From positions 3,980,765-4,042,489 of the forward strand of contig NZ_MDTQ01000001.1 in the NCBI RefSeq assembly GCF_001709345.1: a stretch of 61,725 nucleotides of DNA, read 5' to 3'. The position numbers were made by a program, and so were the translations under genes. Under the pieces are notes generated by a model. The model saw only the letters and a program-made list of their open reading frames with translations. It had not been told where the DNA came from and made no database searches. Shown one piece after another: positions 15,938-24,443 of this stretch. Positions within the stretch are counted from its first letter, which is position 1. Each line of letters starts with the position of its first letter. This stretch comes from Terasakiispira papahanaumokuakeensis (GTDB lineage Bacteria > Pseudomonadota > Gammaproteobacteria > Pseudomonadales > Halomonadaceae).

Positions 15938-18018
15938 TCAGTAATCCCGCTGTGACGCAGCAATGCGTCGACTTGAGGTTCACGCCCCCTAAAAGCGACG
16001 AATAAGTTCAAGGCATCATCTGAACCGCCTTTTTCTAAAATGCATTCCCGGAAGCGGCGCCCGGTATCGGCATTAAATGTCCCTTCTTCTTCAAAGGCGC
16101 TATAGGCATCGGCGGAGAGCACTTCGGCCCACTTATAGCTGTAGTAGCCCGCGGCATAGCCGCCTGCAAAAATATGCCCAAAGCTGTTCTGGAAGCGATT
16201 AAAAGAGACCAAGGGCACAACAGAGATATAGGCCCGGACTTCATCCAGTAGGGCTTGTATATCCTGTGTTTTAGGCGCTTCCAACTCATGATGAAGGCGG
16301 AAGTCAAACAGTGAGAACTCAAGCTGCCGTACCATTTGCATGGCAGATTGGAAGTTCTTGGCAGCTAATAACTTGTCGACCATTTCATCTGGCAACGGCT
16401 CACCGGTGTCAATATGACCGGCAATTTTGGCCAGACCCGCCTGCTCCCAACAGAAATTCTCCATAAACTGGCTCGGTAACTCAACCGCATCCCAGGCCAC
16501 ACCATTAATCCCTGCCACATCGGCCACATCAACCTGTGTCAGCATATGATGGAGGCCATGCCCAAACTCATGGAATAGTGTGGTGACCTCATCATGAGTC
16601 AGTAGGCTGGGCTGTCCGGAAACCGGTGCGGTAAAGTTACAGGTGAGGTAGGCGACCGGTAATTGAATGGTCTTGTCTGCGGTCAGGCGTCGTCCTCTAC
16701 AGCCATCCATCCATGCGCCACCACGCTTGCCTTCTCGCGCATAGAGGTCTAGATAAAAACCGGCAATGGGCTGACCGGCACGGAGTACCTGATAAAAACG
16801 GACATCTGGATGCCAGGTTTCGACATCATCTAGGGCTTCAAAGCTGATCTCAAACAAGGTGCTGGCCACATCAAGTAAGCCTTCAATCACCTTGGGCGCT
16901 GGGAACCAAGGGCGTAGCGCTTCTTGGCTAATGGCATAACGTGATTCGCGCAGCTTTTCTCCGTAGTAGTTGATGTCCCATGGCTGTAAGTCGGTCAGCC
17001 CATAGGTTTCTTCAACCCACTGTTGTAACGCATCAAATTCTTGGCGAGCTTGCGGTAATGACCGTTTGCCTAAATCTTTCAGAAAGCCGAGCACTTCTTC
17101 GGGTGAACGCGCCATTTTGGTCGCCAGAGAGCGCTCAGCATAAGTTGAAAAACCAAGCAGTTTGGCTTGCTCTTGACGTAGTGCCAGTATTTCTTCCATG
17201 ACCGGGCCGTTATCATGAGCACCGGCTTGAGGGCCGACTTCTGAGGCTCGCGTAATATTGGCGGTATACAGCTCTTCTCTCAGCTTACGGTTATCACAAT
17301 ACGCCAGTACCGGGAACAGGCTGGGGAAGTCGAGTGTAAACAGCCAGCCTTGTAGGTTTTTGCTTTCCGCTAAGACGCGCGCTGAAGCTTTGGCTGACTC
17401 GGGAAGACCGGCCAGCTCCTCTTCATCAGTGACCAGTCGTGTCCAGCCTTGGGTGGCATCCAGCAACTGATTGGAGAAGCGGTTGGACAGTTCTGAGAGA
17501 CGCTGGCTGATTTCGCCATAGCGTTGTTTTTGCTCGTCGGGCAAATCAACCCCGGCCAGACGGAAATCACGTAGGCTGTTCTCGACCATACGTTGTTGTG
17601 CAGAAGAGAGCTTGGACCATTGTGGACTTTCTTTTAAGGCTTGATAGGCTTTGAAGAGCCCTTCATGTTGCCCCATCCACGTCGAAAACTCGGATAAAGG
17701 GGCCAGGCAGGCTTCGTAAGCCTCGCGCAGCGCGGCCGTATTGGCGACACCATTCAAGTGCGATACTGGCGACCAGGCGCGCTCCAGTCGATCGCCTACC
17801 GCTTCTAGTGGCATCACTAAGTGGTCCCAGTCGTATTGGCCTTGGGCGACGATTGTTTCCACTGTTTGCTTGTAGGCCTCTAGCAGGTAGCGAATAGCGG
17901 GCTCAACGTGAGCGGGTTTGATCGCGCTAAAACGGGGCAGTTCAAAGGCCCCTACTGGGCTATCTTTCAATAGCGGATTATCGGCCAGCGCCTCAGGAAG
18001 GGTCAGAGTCTCAGACAT
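15928..18018 (-). CDS. prlC: Oligopeptidase A (M3 zinc metallopeptidase)
   Basis: 696 residues, near the 680 of E. coli PrlC/OpdA. The zinc motif HEFGHGLHHML sits at about residue 485, with the downstream ELPSQFMENF segment that carries the third ligand. The N-terminal NPLLKDSPVGAFELPRFSAIKPAHVEPA is typical. It is a cytosolic endopeptidase that degrades short peptides, including cleaved signal peptides. It is transcribed alone; an AAAAGGTTTG sequence before the ATG is a weak ribosome binding site. The neighbouring genes give no clue to function. Confidence 0.95.
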   Translation of the reverse strand: MSETLTLPEALADNPLLKDSPVGAFELPRFSAIKPAHVEPAIRYLLEAYKQTVETIVAQGQYDWDHLVMPLEAVGDRLERAWSPVSHLNGVANTAALREAYEACLAPLSEFSTWMGQHEGLFKAYQALKESPQWSKLSSAQQRMVENSLRDFRLAGVDLPDEQKQRYGEISQRLSELSNRFSNQLLDATQGWTRLVTDEEELAGLPESAKASARVLAESKNLQGWLFTLDFPSLFPVLAYCDNRKLREELYTANITRASEVGPQAGAHDNGPVMEEILALRQEQAKLLGFSTYAERSLATKMARSPEEVLGFLKDLGKRSLPQARQEFDALQQWVEETYGLTDLQPWDINYYGEKLRESRYAISQEALRPWFPAPKVIEGLLDVASTLFEISFEALDDVETWHPDVRFYQVLRAGQPIAGFYLDLYAREGKRGGAWMDGCRGRRLTADKTIQLPVAYLTCNFTAPVSGQPSLLTHDEVTTLFHEFGHGLHHMLTQVDVADVAGINGVAWDAVELPSQFMENFCWEQAGLAKIAGHIDTGEPLPDEMVDKLLAAKNFQSAMQMVRQLEFSLFDFRLHHELEAPKTQDIQALLDEVRAYISVVPLVSFNRFQNSFGHIFAGGYAAGYYSYKWAEVLSADAYSAFEEEGTFNADTGRRFRECILEKGGSDDALNLFVAFRGREPQVDALLRHSGITEIQ

Positions 18019-18232
18019 AGCAAACCTTTTTGATCAAAATGGAGGCTTCTGCTGTTGCCAAAATGTGGGATAAAGACAGGGGCTGAATAGCGACAACATG
18101 TTTTGCCTTCAGCCTTTATTCCATCTGTGAAGACAATCTTCAGCAGCCGTGAAGATAAAATGCGCCCTCTTTTCTCGGGTTTCAATCCCTGAGGTCAGAT
18201 CTCGTCGCGAAAGAAAGCCTTTCTTGCTCATG

Positions 18233-18294
18233 ATGAATCACCTGAGCCATGAATCACCTGAGCCATGAATCACCTGAGCCATGAATCACCTGAG
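18233..18294. repeat. 16-bp tandem repeat, 3.9 near-identical units
   Basis: ATGAATCACCTGAGCC is repeated at 18233, 18249, 18265 and 18281 (the last lacks two bases). It is the cleanest array in the window and looks recent. Confidence 0.95.
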
Positions 18295-18439
18295 TCGAGG
18301 GTGATTGATCCTGAATAGGGTGCTTTTCAGCGCGTAGCGCTTTGTCGGCGGTGTTGGCTCTGCTAGGCTAAGCGGCTGATTGATAATGGCCTCTAATTGT
18401 TGGCCCGTCATTTGCTATAGCACCATACAACGTACTGGC

Positions 18440-18473
18440 AACTGTTAAGTCGTACTAACTGTTAAGTCGTACT
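18440..18473. repeat. Perfect 17-bp tandem duplication upstream of the SNF transporter
   Basis: AACTGTTAAGTCGTACT occurs twice back to back (18440, 18457), with degenerate CGTACTGG and CCATTAAGTTAAG copies on either side. It ends about 48 bp before the start codon. Confidence 0.9.
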
Positions 18474-18520
18474 GGTAACCATTAAGTTAAGCAGCGCTGA
18501 ATCGCGCGGAGAACTGATCA

Positions 18521-19900
18521 ATGACCAGCAAAGCTCAGCAATGGAGCTCTCAACGAGCCTTTATTCTGGCCGTGACCGGGGCCGCAGTCGGCCTGGGCAA
18601 TATTTGGCGATTCCCTTATATGACAGGAGAAAATGGCGGTAGTGCCTTTCTTCTGCTTTATATCCTGTTCGTATTGATCCTGGGGCTGCCTGTCATGATG
18701 GCGGAGATCATGGTCGGTCGTGCGGGGCGTGCTGGCCCTATGCAGTCGTTGATGAATATGGCGCGCGAGAATGGGGCCAGTCCACAATGGCGTCATATCG
18801 CTACATTGGGAGCGGTCACGCTATTTTTGATCCTATCTTTTTATGGCGTGGTGTCGGGATGGTCGCTGGCGTATATCGGTAAGTCAATCAGTGGCGATTT
18901 TGCTGGCCAGCCCCCCAATGTTATTGGTGGCATCTTTGGTCAGTTCCTTGAAAATGTGCCGCTATTGCTGATCTGCCATCTCATTTTCATGGTGTTAACC
19001 ATGGCCGTTGTCGCACGAGGTGTGACTCAGGGCTTAGAGCGCCTGAATAACCTGTTGATGCCATTACTGTATTTATTGTTGCTGCTGTTGGCGGGGTATG
19101 CCGTGACAACCCCTGGGTTTGGCGAAGCGATGAAGTGGCTGTTTCTGCCGAATCCTGAGGCGATTACCTGGAAAGCAACGTTGGATGCCATGGGGCATGC
19201 GTTCTTTACTCTGGCGATCGGGGCCTGTGCCTTAATGGCTTACGGCGCTTATATGCCGCCCGAGCAAAGTTTGCCCAAAGCGGTGATTGCCGTGGCCATT
19301 CTGGATGTGGGCGTTGCCTTGCTCTCGGGGATTGCCATTTTTTCTGTGGTGTTCAGTCATGGTATGGAACCCGCCGGAGGCCCAGGCTTGATGTTTGTCA
19401 CCTTGCCCATTGCCTTCAGTGATATCACCGGAGGCACTTGGTTGTCTGCCGCTTTCTTTGTGTTGTTGCTACTGGCCACCTGGACCAGCTCAATCAATTT
19501 AGCCGAGCCGATGGTGGCGATGTTGATTGATAAGGGGTGGCGCCGAGGGCAAGCCGCATTTGCCGTAGGGGTTGCGGTGTGGGCGATGGGGGTACTGTCT
19601 GCCTTGTCATTTAACGTCCTGTCCGATGTCTTTCCTTTACAAGCGTTAGGTGGAATTTTTGCCGGTAAGACAGTGTTTGATCTGGTCAGCTCAATTCCTC
19701 CGGATATTTTCTTGCCTTTGGGTGGCTTGCTTATTGCGATTTTCGCAACACGGGTGATGCCTGCCTCTGATGGGCGAGCGGCTTTGGGTGGCGGCGAGGC
19801 CTTTTATCGACGCTGGCGCAAAATTACGGTGATGATTTCAGCACCGTTAGTCGCATTGGTGCTGTTCGTTTCTCTGTTGAAGCTTTGGGGCGTATTCTGA
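18521..19900 (+). CDS. Neurotransmitter:Na+ symporter-family (SNF) transporter
   Basis: 459 residues and about 11 membrane helices, as in bacterial members such as LeuT and MhsT. The N-terminal AAVGLGNIWRFPYMTGENGG motif forms the unwound TM1 with the Na+ and substrate sites. The family imports amino acids with Na+ across the inner membrane. The substrate is not predictable here; an amino acid or GABA-like compound is plausible given gabT 4 kb away, but nothing links them directly. A GGAGA box precedes the ATG. The following carbonic anhydrase gene starts 55 bp downstream and may be cotranscribed. Confidence 0.93.
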   Translation: MTSKAQQWSSQRAFILAVTGAAVGLGNIWRFPYMTGENGGSAFLLLYILFVLILGLPVMMAEIMVGRAGRAGPMQSLMNMARENGASPQWRHIATLGAVTLFLILSFYGVVSGWSLAYIGKSISGDFAGQPPNVIGGIFGQFLENVPLLLICHLIFMVLTMAVVARGVTQGLERLNNLLMPLLYLLLLLLAGYAVTTPGFGEAMKWLFLPNPEAITWKATLDAMGHAFFTLAIGACALMAYGAYMPPEQSLPKAVIAVAILDVGVALLSGIAIFSVVFSHGMEPAGGPGLMFVTLPIAFSDITGGTWLSAAFFVLLLLATWTSSINLAEPMVAMLIDKGWRRGQAAFAVGVAVWAMGVLSALSFNVLSDVFPLQALGGIFAGKTVFDLVSSIPPDIFLPLGGLLIAIFATRVMPASDGRAALGGGEAFYRRWRKITVMISAPLVALVLFVSLLKLWGVF

Positions 19901-19955
19901 ATCGAGCCGTCGTACTCGACCTCAACAATCAGTGAAAGCGATAAGGGGATTTGCA

Positions 19956-20498
19956 ATGCCAGTAAGAGAGTATCAGGGTAAGCAGCCTGTGCTGGGCGAG
20001 CGCGTGTTCGTTGATCCCACGGCAGTGGTGATCGGTGATGTCACCTTAGGTGAGGATTGCTCGGTCTGGCCGATGGCTGTGATTCGCGGCGATATGCACC
20101 ACATTCGTATTGGGGCTCGCACCAGTGTGCAAGATGGCTGTGTATTACATATCACCCATGCCAGTGACTTTAATCCAGGAGGATTTCCGCTGGAAATTGG
20201 TGATGATGTCACGATTGGCCATAAAGCGCTTTTGCATGGCTGTACGATTGGGAGTCGTGTATTGGTCGGCATGGGCGCCATCATTATGGACGGCGTGGTG
20301 GTCGAGGATGAAGTCATTATTGCCGCAGGTGCTGTGGTGACACCGGGTAAACATTTAGCCAGCGGCTATGTTTATGGGGGGAATCCGGCTAAGCCATTGC
20401 GCCCCCTTAAAGAAAAAGAGCAACGCTTTTTCCCCTATACCGCCGCCAATTATGCCCAGTTGAAAGATCTACATCGGGCTGAAGGTTGGGAGGCGTAA
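19956..20498 (+). CDS. Gamma-class carbonic anhydrase-like protein (YrdA family)
   Basis: 180 residues from the ATG at 19956, chosen because AAGGGG lies 8 bases upstream; an in-frame GTG at 19932 has none. It is a left-handed beta-helix with hexapeptide repeats (VVIGDVTLGEDCSVWPMAVI and later IGDDVTIGHKALLHG). Histidines in RGDMHHIRIG, LHITH and IGHKALLHG are in the positions of the zinc ligands of the family. YrdA-type proteins are trimeric; carbonic anhydrase activity is shown for only some, so the role is inferred. Confidence 0.9.
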   Translation: MPVREYQGKQPVLGERVFVDPTAVVIGDVTLGEDCSVWPMAVIRGDMHHIRIGARTSVQDGCVLHITHASDFNPGGFPLEIGDDVTIGHKALLHGCTIGSRVLVGMGAIIMDGVVVEDEVIIAAGAVVTPGKHLASGYVYGGNPAKPLRPLKEKEQRFFPYTAANYAQLKDLHRAEGWEA

Positions 20499-20556
20499 TG
20501 CCTCTGGGGGCCTGGTCCTAGCCGTCTTACCATCGAAAAGCGCCTGACATCAGGAG

Positions 20557-20587
20557 GACGTCTCACATTAGGGGAGACGTCTTACAG
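20557..20587. repeat. 19-bp tandem duplication at the 3' end of the LysE gene
   Basis: GACGTCTCACATTAGGGGA (20557) is followed by GACGTCTTACAG (20576), which overlaps the stop codon of the LysE-family gene. Confidence 0.65.
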
Positions 20588-21190
20588 TAAAACCACGCTT
20601 AACGCGATTGCGATGAGAACGATACCTGTGATTCGGTCAATCCAGCGACTATGCGCTTGTAGCCAGGGCAGAAGCTGTGAATGAGAAAGCCCTAACGCGA
20701 CCAGTAAGTACCAGCCCGTATCAATCCCCCAAGCGGTTAAGGCAATAATGATTTTGCTGAGCATGCCCTGGTCGGTGCCCACGAAAGGGGCAAATAAAGC
20801 AATGAAAAAGATCGCGATCTTAGGGCTCAAAAATGCCGTGAGAAAGCCATCCCGTGCGGCTTGTTTCATATTGACCGCACTGTATTTTAGCGGCGTTAAT
20901 ACGCTACCGGATGAGCGTAATGCTTGTCCGCCAATCCAGGCCAGATAAGCGGCTCCCGCCCAGGTCAGCCCTGTTTCTAACGCGGGGAATTGATGGAGCA
21001 AGGTGGCGACGCCAGCCACGGCTGCCAGTGCATACAAGCCAATACCGATGCCATGAGCGAAAGCGGCGACTATACCGTGGCGGCGTGATCCTTTGACGGT
21101 ATGACGCAAAATCATGGCGAGGCTGGGGCCTGGAGAGATCGCCCCCAATGTGCACAAGGTGGCGATGGAAAGCCAAGCGCTAAATGTCAT
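20582..21190 (-). CDS. LysE/RhtB-family amino-acid exporter
   Basis: 202 residues from the ATG at 21190, preceded by AAGGATTTC; the frame runs on to 21226 without a ribosome binding site. Six hydrophobic segments and the family's N-terminal SPGPSLAMILRHTVKGSRRHG motif are visible, as is the central DGFLTAFLSPKIAIFFIALF segment. Members export lysine, threonine, homoserine or related amino acids, often under LysR control, but no LysR gene is adjacent. The substrate is unknown. It is convergent with the carbonic anhydrase gene. Confidence 0.92.
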   Translation of the reverse strand: MTFSAWLSIATLCTLGAISPGPSLAMILRHTVKGSRRHGIVAAFAHGIGIGLYALAAVAGVATLLHQFPALETGLTWAGAAYLAWIGGQALRSSGSVLTPLKYSAVNMKQAARDGFLTAFLSPKIAIFFIALFAPFVGTDQGMLSKIIIALTAWGIDTGWYLLVALGLSHSQLLPWLQAHSRWIDRITGIVLIAIALSVVLL

Positions 21191-21348
21191 ACTGAAATCC
21201 TTGTATCGTATGTGAAAGGCCCTCATGCTGAGGCCTTGTCGAAGGCTGAAAATATCAGCCCGTCTCAGTGGCTCCCAGTCTGCTGAGTATGCCTTATATT
21301 GTGGTGTTTATATTAAATGAGTTGTGTTTAATCAAACAAGAGGTGGCT

Positions 21349-21822
21349 ATGGCTTTTGCACCATCTAGCATGTCGTTGACGAGCCCTCAGTTCTCGGCGA
21401 TGGGCGCGATTCCTAAAGCAAACTCGGCTGAGGCCGAGGATCGATCTCCCGCGTTGAGCTGGACCGCGGGGCCGGAAGGTACTCAGGCGTATGCCGTGAT
21501 ATGCCATGACCCGGATGCCCCTTTGGTCCAGAATGGTACTTATGGGTATGTGCATTGGGTGTTGTATAACCTGCCCGCTGAGACGATGTCATTAGATGAA
21601 GGGACTCAGGTGGGGACATCCGGTGTTAATGACGGTGGCCGCCTAGGGTATGGCGGGCCGATGCCGCCAGAAGGGCATGGGCCTCACTGCTATTATTTCT
21701 GGGTCTTAGCGCTGGATCAGGTATTGGATTTGCCGGAAGGCTTGACCTTGCCGGAATTCCTGACGCAAATAGAGCCGCATTTGCTGGGGATGAGCCGTCT
21801 GATCGGGACTTATGAGCGCTAA
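21349..21822 (+). CDS. YbhB/YbcL-type PEBP (Raf kinase inhibitor-like) protein
   Basis: 157 residues from the ATG at 21349, which has an AAGAGGTGG box; the open frame to 21268 is not needed. Conserved PEBP blocks are visible: SPALSWTAGPEGTQAYAVICHDPDAP, read in two parts (SPALSWTAGPEGTQA and CHDPDAP), YVHWVLYNLP, NDGGRLGYGGPMPPEGHGPH and YYFWVLALD. These form the anion-binding pocket around the conserved DPDAP and HxY-type segments. The bacterial role is unclear. It is transcribed alone. Confidence 0.92.
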   Translation: MAFAPSSMSLTSPQFSAMGAIPKANSAEAEDRSPALSWTAGPEGTQAYAVICHDPDAPLVQNGTYGYVHWVLYNLPAETMSLDEGTQVGTSGVNDGGRLGYGGPMPPEGHGPHCYYFWVLALDQVLDLPEGLTLPEFLTQIEPHLLGMSRLIGTYER

Positions 21823-21972
21823 CCCTCTCAATACTCATGAATGTTTGTGTGGGCGGGTGTGGTGCACGCCTTCTGAGTGATCTGCACTGATCTCAGCCCT
21901 GCAGCATGTTGTTCACTCGCCGAGCGCTATGGGACGATCGGCGAGTGGATCTACCGTAATATGGATTGTGAC

Positions 21973-22617
21973 ATGAAGACTCAAAGCGGTAATTCAGCGC
22001 CCCCGAGTACCAAAAGCTTTAATGCCCGTTTACGTGAACTACGCCACTGGCAGCAAGTGGCCTTTGCTGCGGCGTTGGCACAACGTAGTTTGATTAACTA
22101 CCGCTTATTCAGTGAAATGACCGATTTTGGTGATGCCCAAGCGTTACACCATCTCGTTGATTTGTTGTGGGAGTCTGTTTTAGTCCCTGACGCTAAAATT
22201 AATTTTGCGGTGCAGCAGGAAAACCTACAGCCCTTGATCCCCGATCCTGAGCAGTTTGATATGTATGGGGTTTATCCAGCGATTGATGCTGCGATGGCGG
22301 TTGATATGGCACTTGAGTTGGCGCAAGAGGCTGATTCCGAGGCGGTGATTAGGGCCAGCAAACTCTCTCGGAGCACGGTACGTCAGTACCTTGAGCTGAC
22401 AGCAGATGATGCGCTGGAAGGTGCAGAGTTGGCGCAATGGGTACGCCAGCAACCTTTGATGAGTGATGAAAATGACTTTCAGGATGAAGTCTTATTACAG
22501 GTGGCCGCTCATAAAAAACCGCCCAAAGACGCAATGAAGGCTCTCCGCCAACTGGCCCGAAATGAAGGTTTTAGCAATCTCGGTTTATCTCTGGCGGAGG
22601 AGAGTGACGAACACTGA
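21973..22617 (+). CDS. DUF416 (YjaG-like) protein
   Basis: About 214 residues from the ATG at 21973; an in-frame ATG at 21961 and a longer frame to 21877 also exist, and no clear ribosome binding site settles the choice. The central RLRELRHWQQVAFAAALAQR, the NYRLF motif, LVDLLWE and VYPAIDAAMAVDMAL match E. coli YjaG (DUF416), an all-helical soluble protein of unknown function. The C-terminal 50 residues are longer than in YjaG and rich in acidic residues. No neighbour suggests a job. Confidence 0.85.
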   Translation: MKTQSGNSAPPSTKSFNARLRELRHWQQVAFAAALAQRSLINYRLFSEMTDFGDAQALHHLVDLLWESVLVPDAKINFAVQQENLQPLIPDPEQFDMYGVYPAIDAAMAVDMALELAQEADSEAVIRASKLSRSTVRQYLELTADDALEGAELAQWVRQQPLMSDENDFQDEVLLQVAAHKKPPKDAMKALRQLARNEGFSNLGLSLAEESDEH

Positions 22618-22738
22618 ATCGTCCTGACCGGATGTCCGTCGATACAGATTAAGCGCTTAGCCGTCACTGGGGTTGCTTCATACCTGACCGGCACCCTACC
22701 TAGGCTATGAGGGCAGGGGGGCCGGCGCTTCAACTTTA

Positions 22739-22772
22739 GTCTGCATGGCCCTCAAGTCAGCATGGCCCTCAT
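22739..22772. repeat. 17-bp tandem duplication at the 3' end of thrB
   Basis: GTCTGCATGGCCCTCAA (22739) and GTCAGCATGGCCCTCAT (22756) end one base before the thrB stop codon. Confidence 0.75.
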
Positions 22773-22773
22773 C

Positions 22774-23757
22774 TTAATAACCAAAGTGGCGAATATGGTG
22801 ATGCAATATACGCCGATAGACTTCGGGGTCTTTGGCGATACGTTGATGGGCTTGAGGTTCTACATGGACAACGAGCAACCGTGAGAGCCAGTAACGCAGA
22901 GCGGTCATGCGTAGCATCCAGGGCCAAGCTTCTCGTTCTGCGGGTGAGAAAGGGCATATGGCCTGATAAGCGGCCAGCATGGTGTCATAGCGCTTTTGAT
23001 CCAGTTGACCATCATCTTCTACACACCAGTCATTGATCAATATGGCCAGATCAAATAAACGCTCCCCAACACAGCCGTTATAAAAATCAATCACGCCGGT
23101 CAGGCGACGACCACTGGGTAATGAGCGAAATAGCGTGTTATCGCGAAATAAATCCCCATGCAGTGCCGCTTGCGGCAGCGGTCCGATGCGATCAAAAACC
23201 TCACGGTAACGTGTGATCTCGCCTTGCATCATATCCTTCAGCCCCATACTCAAAAAAGGCAGGACCTGTTCATGGGTTTGCTCCAGCCAATTCAAGTCAC
23301 GAGCATTGGGGCGTGGATAGGGAAAGTCCTTATCCGCAAAATCGGCCGTGGCTTGATGCTGGCGTGCTAAGTAATCTGCGGCCTGTTGGCAGAAATCTAA
23401 GGCCGGTGTATTGGGGTGCTCGCCTGGAAGGCGTGGAAATAATAATGCGGGTCGACCTTTGAGTGTATGTAATGCTTCGCCCTGTGGATCATGCAGTGGA
23501 CCAGGAACCGGGAGCCCTTGAGCATCCAGTCGGTCCAACAGGGCAATCACGAAGGGGAGATCCTCGGCTTCGCCCTGTTCAAACAGGGTTAATACCAGTG
23601 TCTCTTCGCCATTGGGTGCAGGGCTTTCAAGGGTGACAAAAAAGGTCGAATTTTCTGTGCCGGCCGCGACTTCTTCGATTGCACTGGCTTTGGGCAGCGC
23701 AAAGTCATCAAGTAGCGTGCCGATTTCGTCAAGCGATACCGGAGTAAAAACGGCCAT
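22774..23757 (-). CDS. thrB: Homoserine kinase (APH-fold, ThrB type II)
   Basis: 327 residues from the ATG at 23757 (MAVFTPVSLDEIG), the conserved family start; the frame continues to 23820. It phosphorylates L-homoserine with ATP for threonine synthesis in the cytosol. Visible motifs are LTLFE in the N-lobe, the catalytic AALHGDLFRDNTLF and the metal-binding GVIDFYNGC. This is the choline/aminoglycoside-kinase fold used by pseudomonads, not the GHMP kinase of E. coli. DUF2782 and polA next to it reproduce the Pseudomonas order. Confidence 0.95.
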   Translation of the reverse strand: MAVFTPVSLDEIGTLLDDFALPKASAIEEVAAGTENSTFFVTLESPAPNGEETLVLTLFEQGEAEDLPFVIALLDRLDAQGLPVPGPLHDPQGEALHTLKGRPALLFPRLPGEHPNTPALDFCQQAADYLARQHQATADFADKDFPYPRPNARDLNWLEQTHEQVLPFLSMGLKDMMQGEITRYREVFDRIGPLPQAALHGDLFRDNTLFRSLPSGRRLTGVIDFYNGCVGERLFDLAILINDWCVEDDGQLDQKRYDTMLAAYQAICPFSPAEREAWPWMLRMTALRYWLSRLLVVHVEPQAHQRIAKDPEVYRRILHHHIRHFGY

Positions 23758-24001
23758 GGGGCAGTTGTATTCCTGAATTGAGGTTGTGCAAATGCCATTC
23801 GTGACCGATAAGTGAGCCACTTATCGGCACGGCTTTATCATGACAAGATGTCAAAGTTCAGTGGTCATGTTCAGATGTGGTGAGCTGAACGGTGTCGCAC
23901 TCGGTCAGGATGCGATCACACTGGGCTCGGTGATATTGAGCTTCCAGCATAGTGGAGTCTAAGGCTTAATGCAGTACGCGAAAAGAGGGGCGTTGCAAAG
24001 A

Positions 24002-24283
24002 CTACCATTCAAAAATCACCCAGCTGGGGATTTTCAATTCGTGACGCTTATCCTGAGAGAACTGACCACTGCCATCACTATCGACCAGATAGTAAGGCTC
24101 CCCATTCTTGGGAATAATCTTAATGGCGTAAAGTTGGCCATTGATCCGGTATTCCTCAACCGTACGACCTTGTTCTTGTCGAATGGTGACTTCGGGTTCA
24201 GGATTATCCGCCTGTGCCTGCTGGACTACAAGCCCTAGGCTAACAGCCAGTAAACCCGCCTGTAGATAATGACGCCAAGTCAT
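24002..24283 (-). CDS. DUF2782 periplasmic protein
   Basis: 93 residues. A signal peptide (LQAGLLAVSLGLVVQQAQA, cleavage after AQA) precedes a short domain: PEPEVTIRQEQGRTVEEYRI, then GQLYAIKIIPKNGEPYYLVD, then a basic-aromatic end. This is the DUF2782 family, conserved between thrB and polA in pseudomonads, of unknown function. The start has AAGGAG 8 bases upstream. It diverges from polA and is followed by thrB, so the two could be cotranscribed across a 244-bp gap. Confidence 0.9.
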   Translation of the reverse strand: MTWRHYLQAGLLAVSLGLVVQQAQADNPEPEVTIRQEQGRTVEEYRINGQLYAIKIIPKNGEPYYLVDSDGSGQFSQDKRHELKIPSWVIFEW

Positions 24284-24443
24284 AATGTCTTCTCCTTAAC
24301 GGATGCGGCAGATCACGGGCTTGCGTATCATGAAGCTGAACCCGCTTGATCATCTTGATCAAGGTGACAGTCTACCCCAAACCTTGGCAGGCAGCATGCC
24401 TTCTGTCACATGTCTTCTGCCAAGTGTAAAACAGGATTTTGAC

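Larger units (their letters stand above)
18019..18520. other. Divergent spacer prlC / SNF transporter
   Basis: 502 bp without a supported gene. It holds a small hairpin (TGAAGA-CAA-TCTTCA, 18128-18142), a four-unit 16-bp array at 18233 and a perfect 17-bp duplication at 18440. Promoters of both genes must lie here. Confidence 0.5.

Noticed and set aside
18233-18294. 16-bp array as a CRISPR array
   Set aside because: The units are directly adjacent, without unique spacers.
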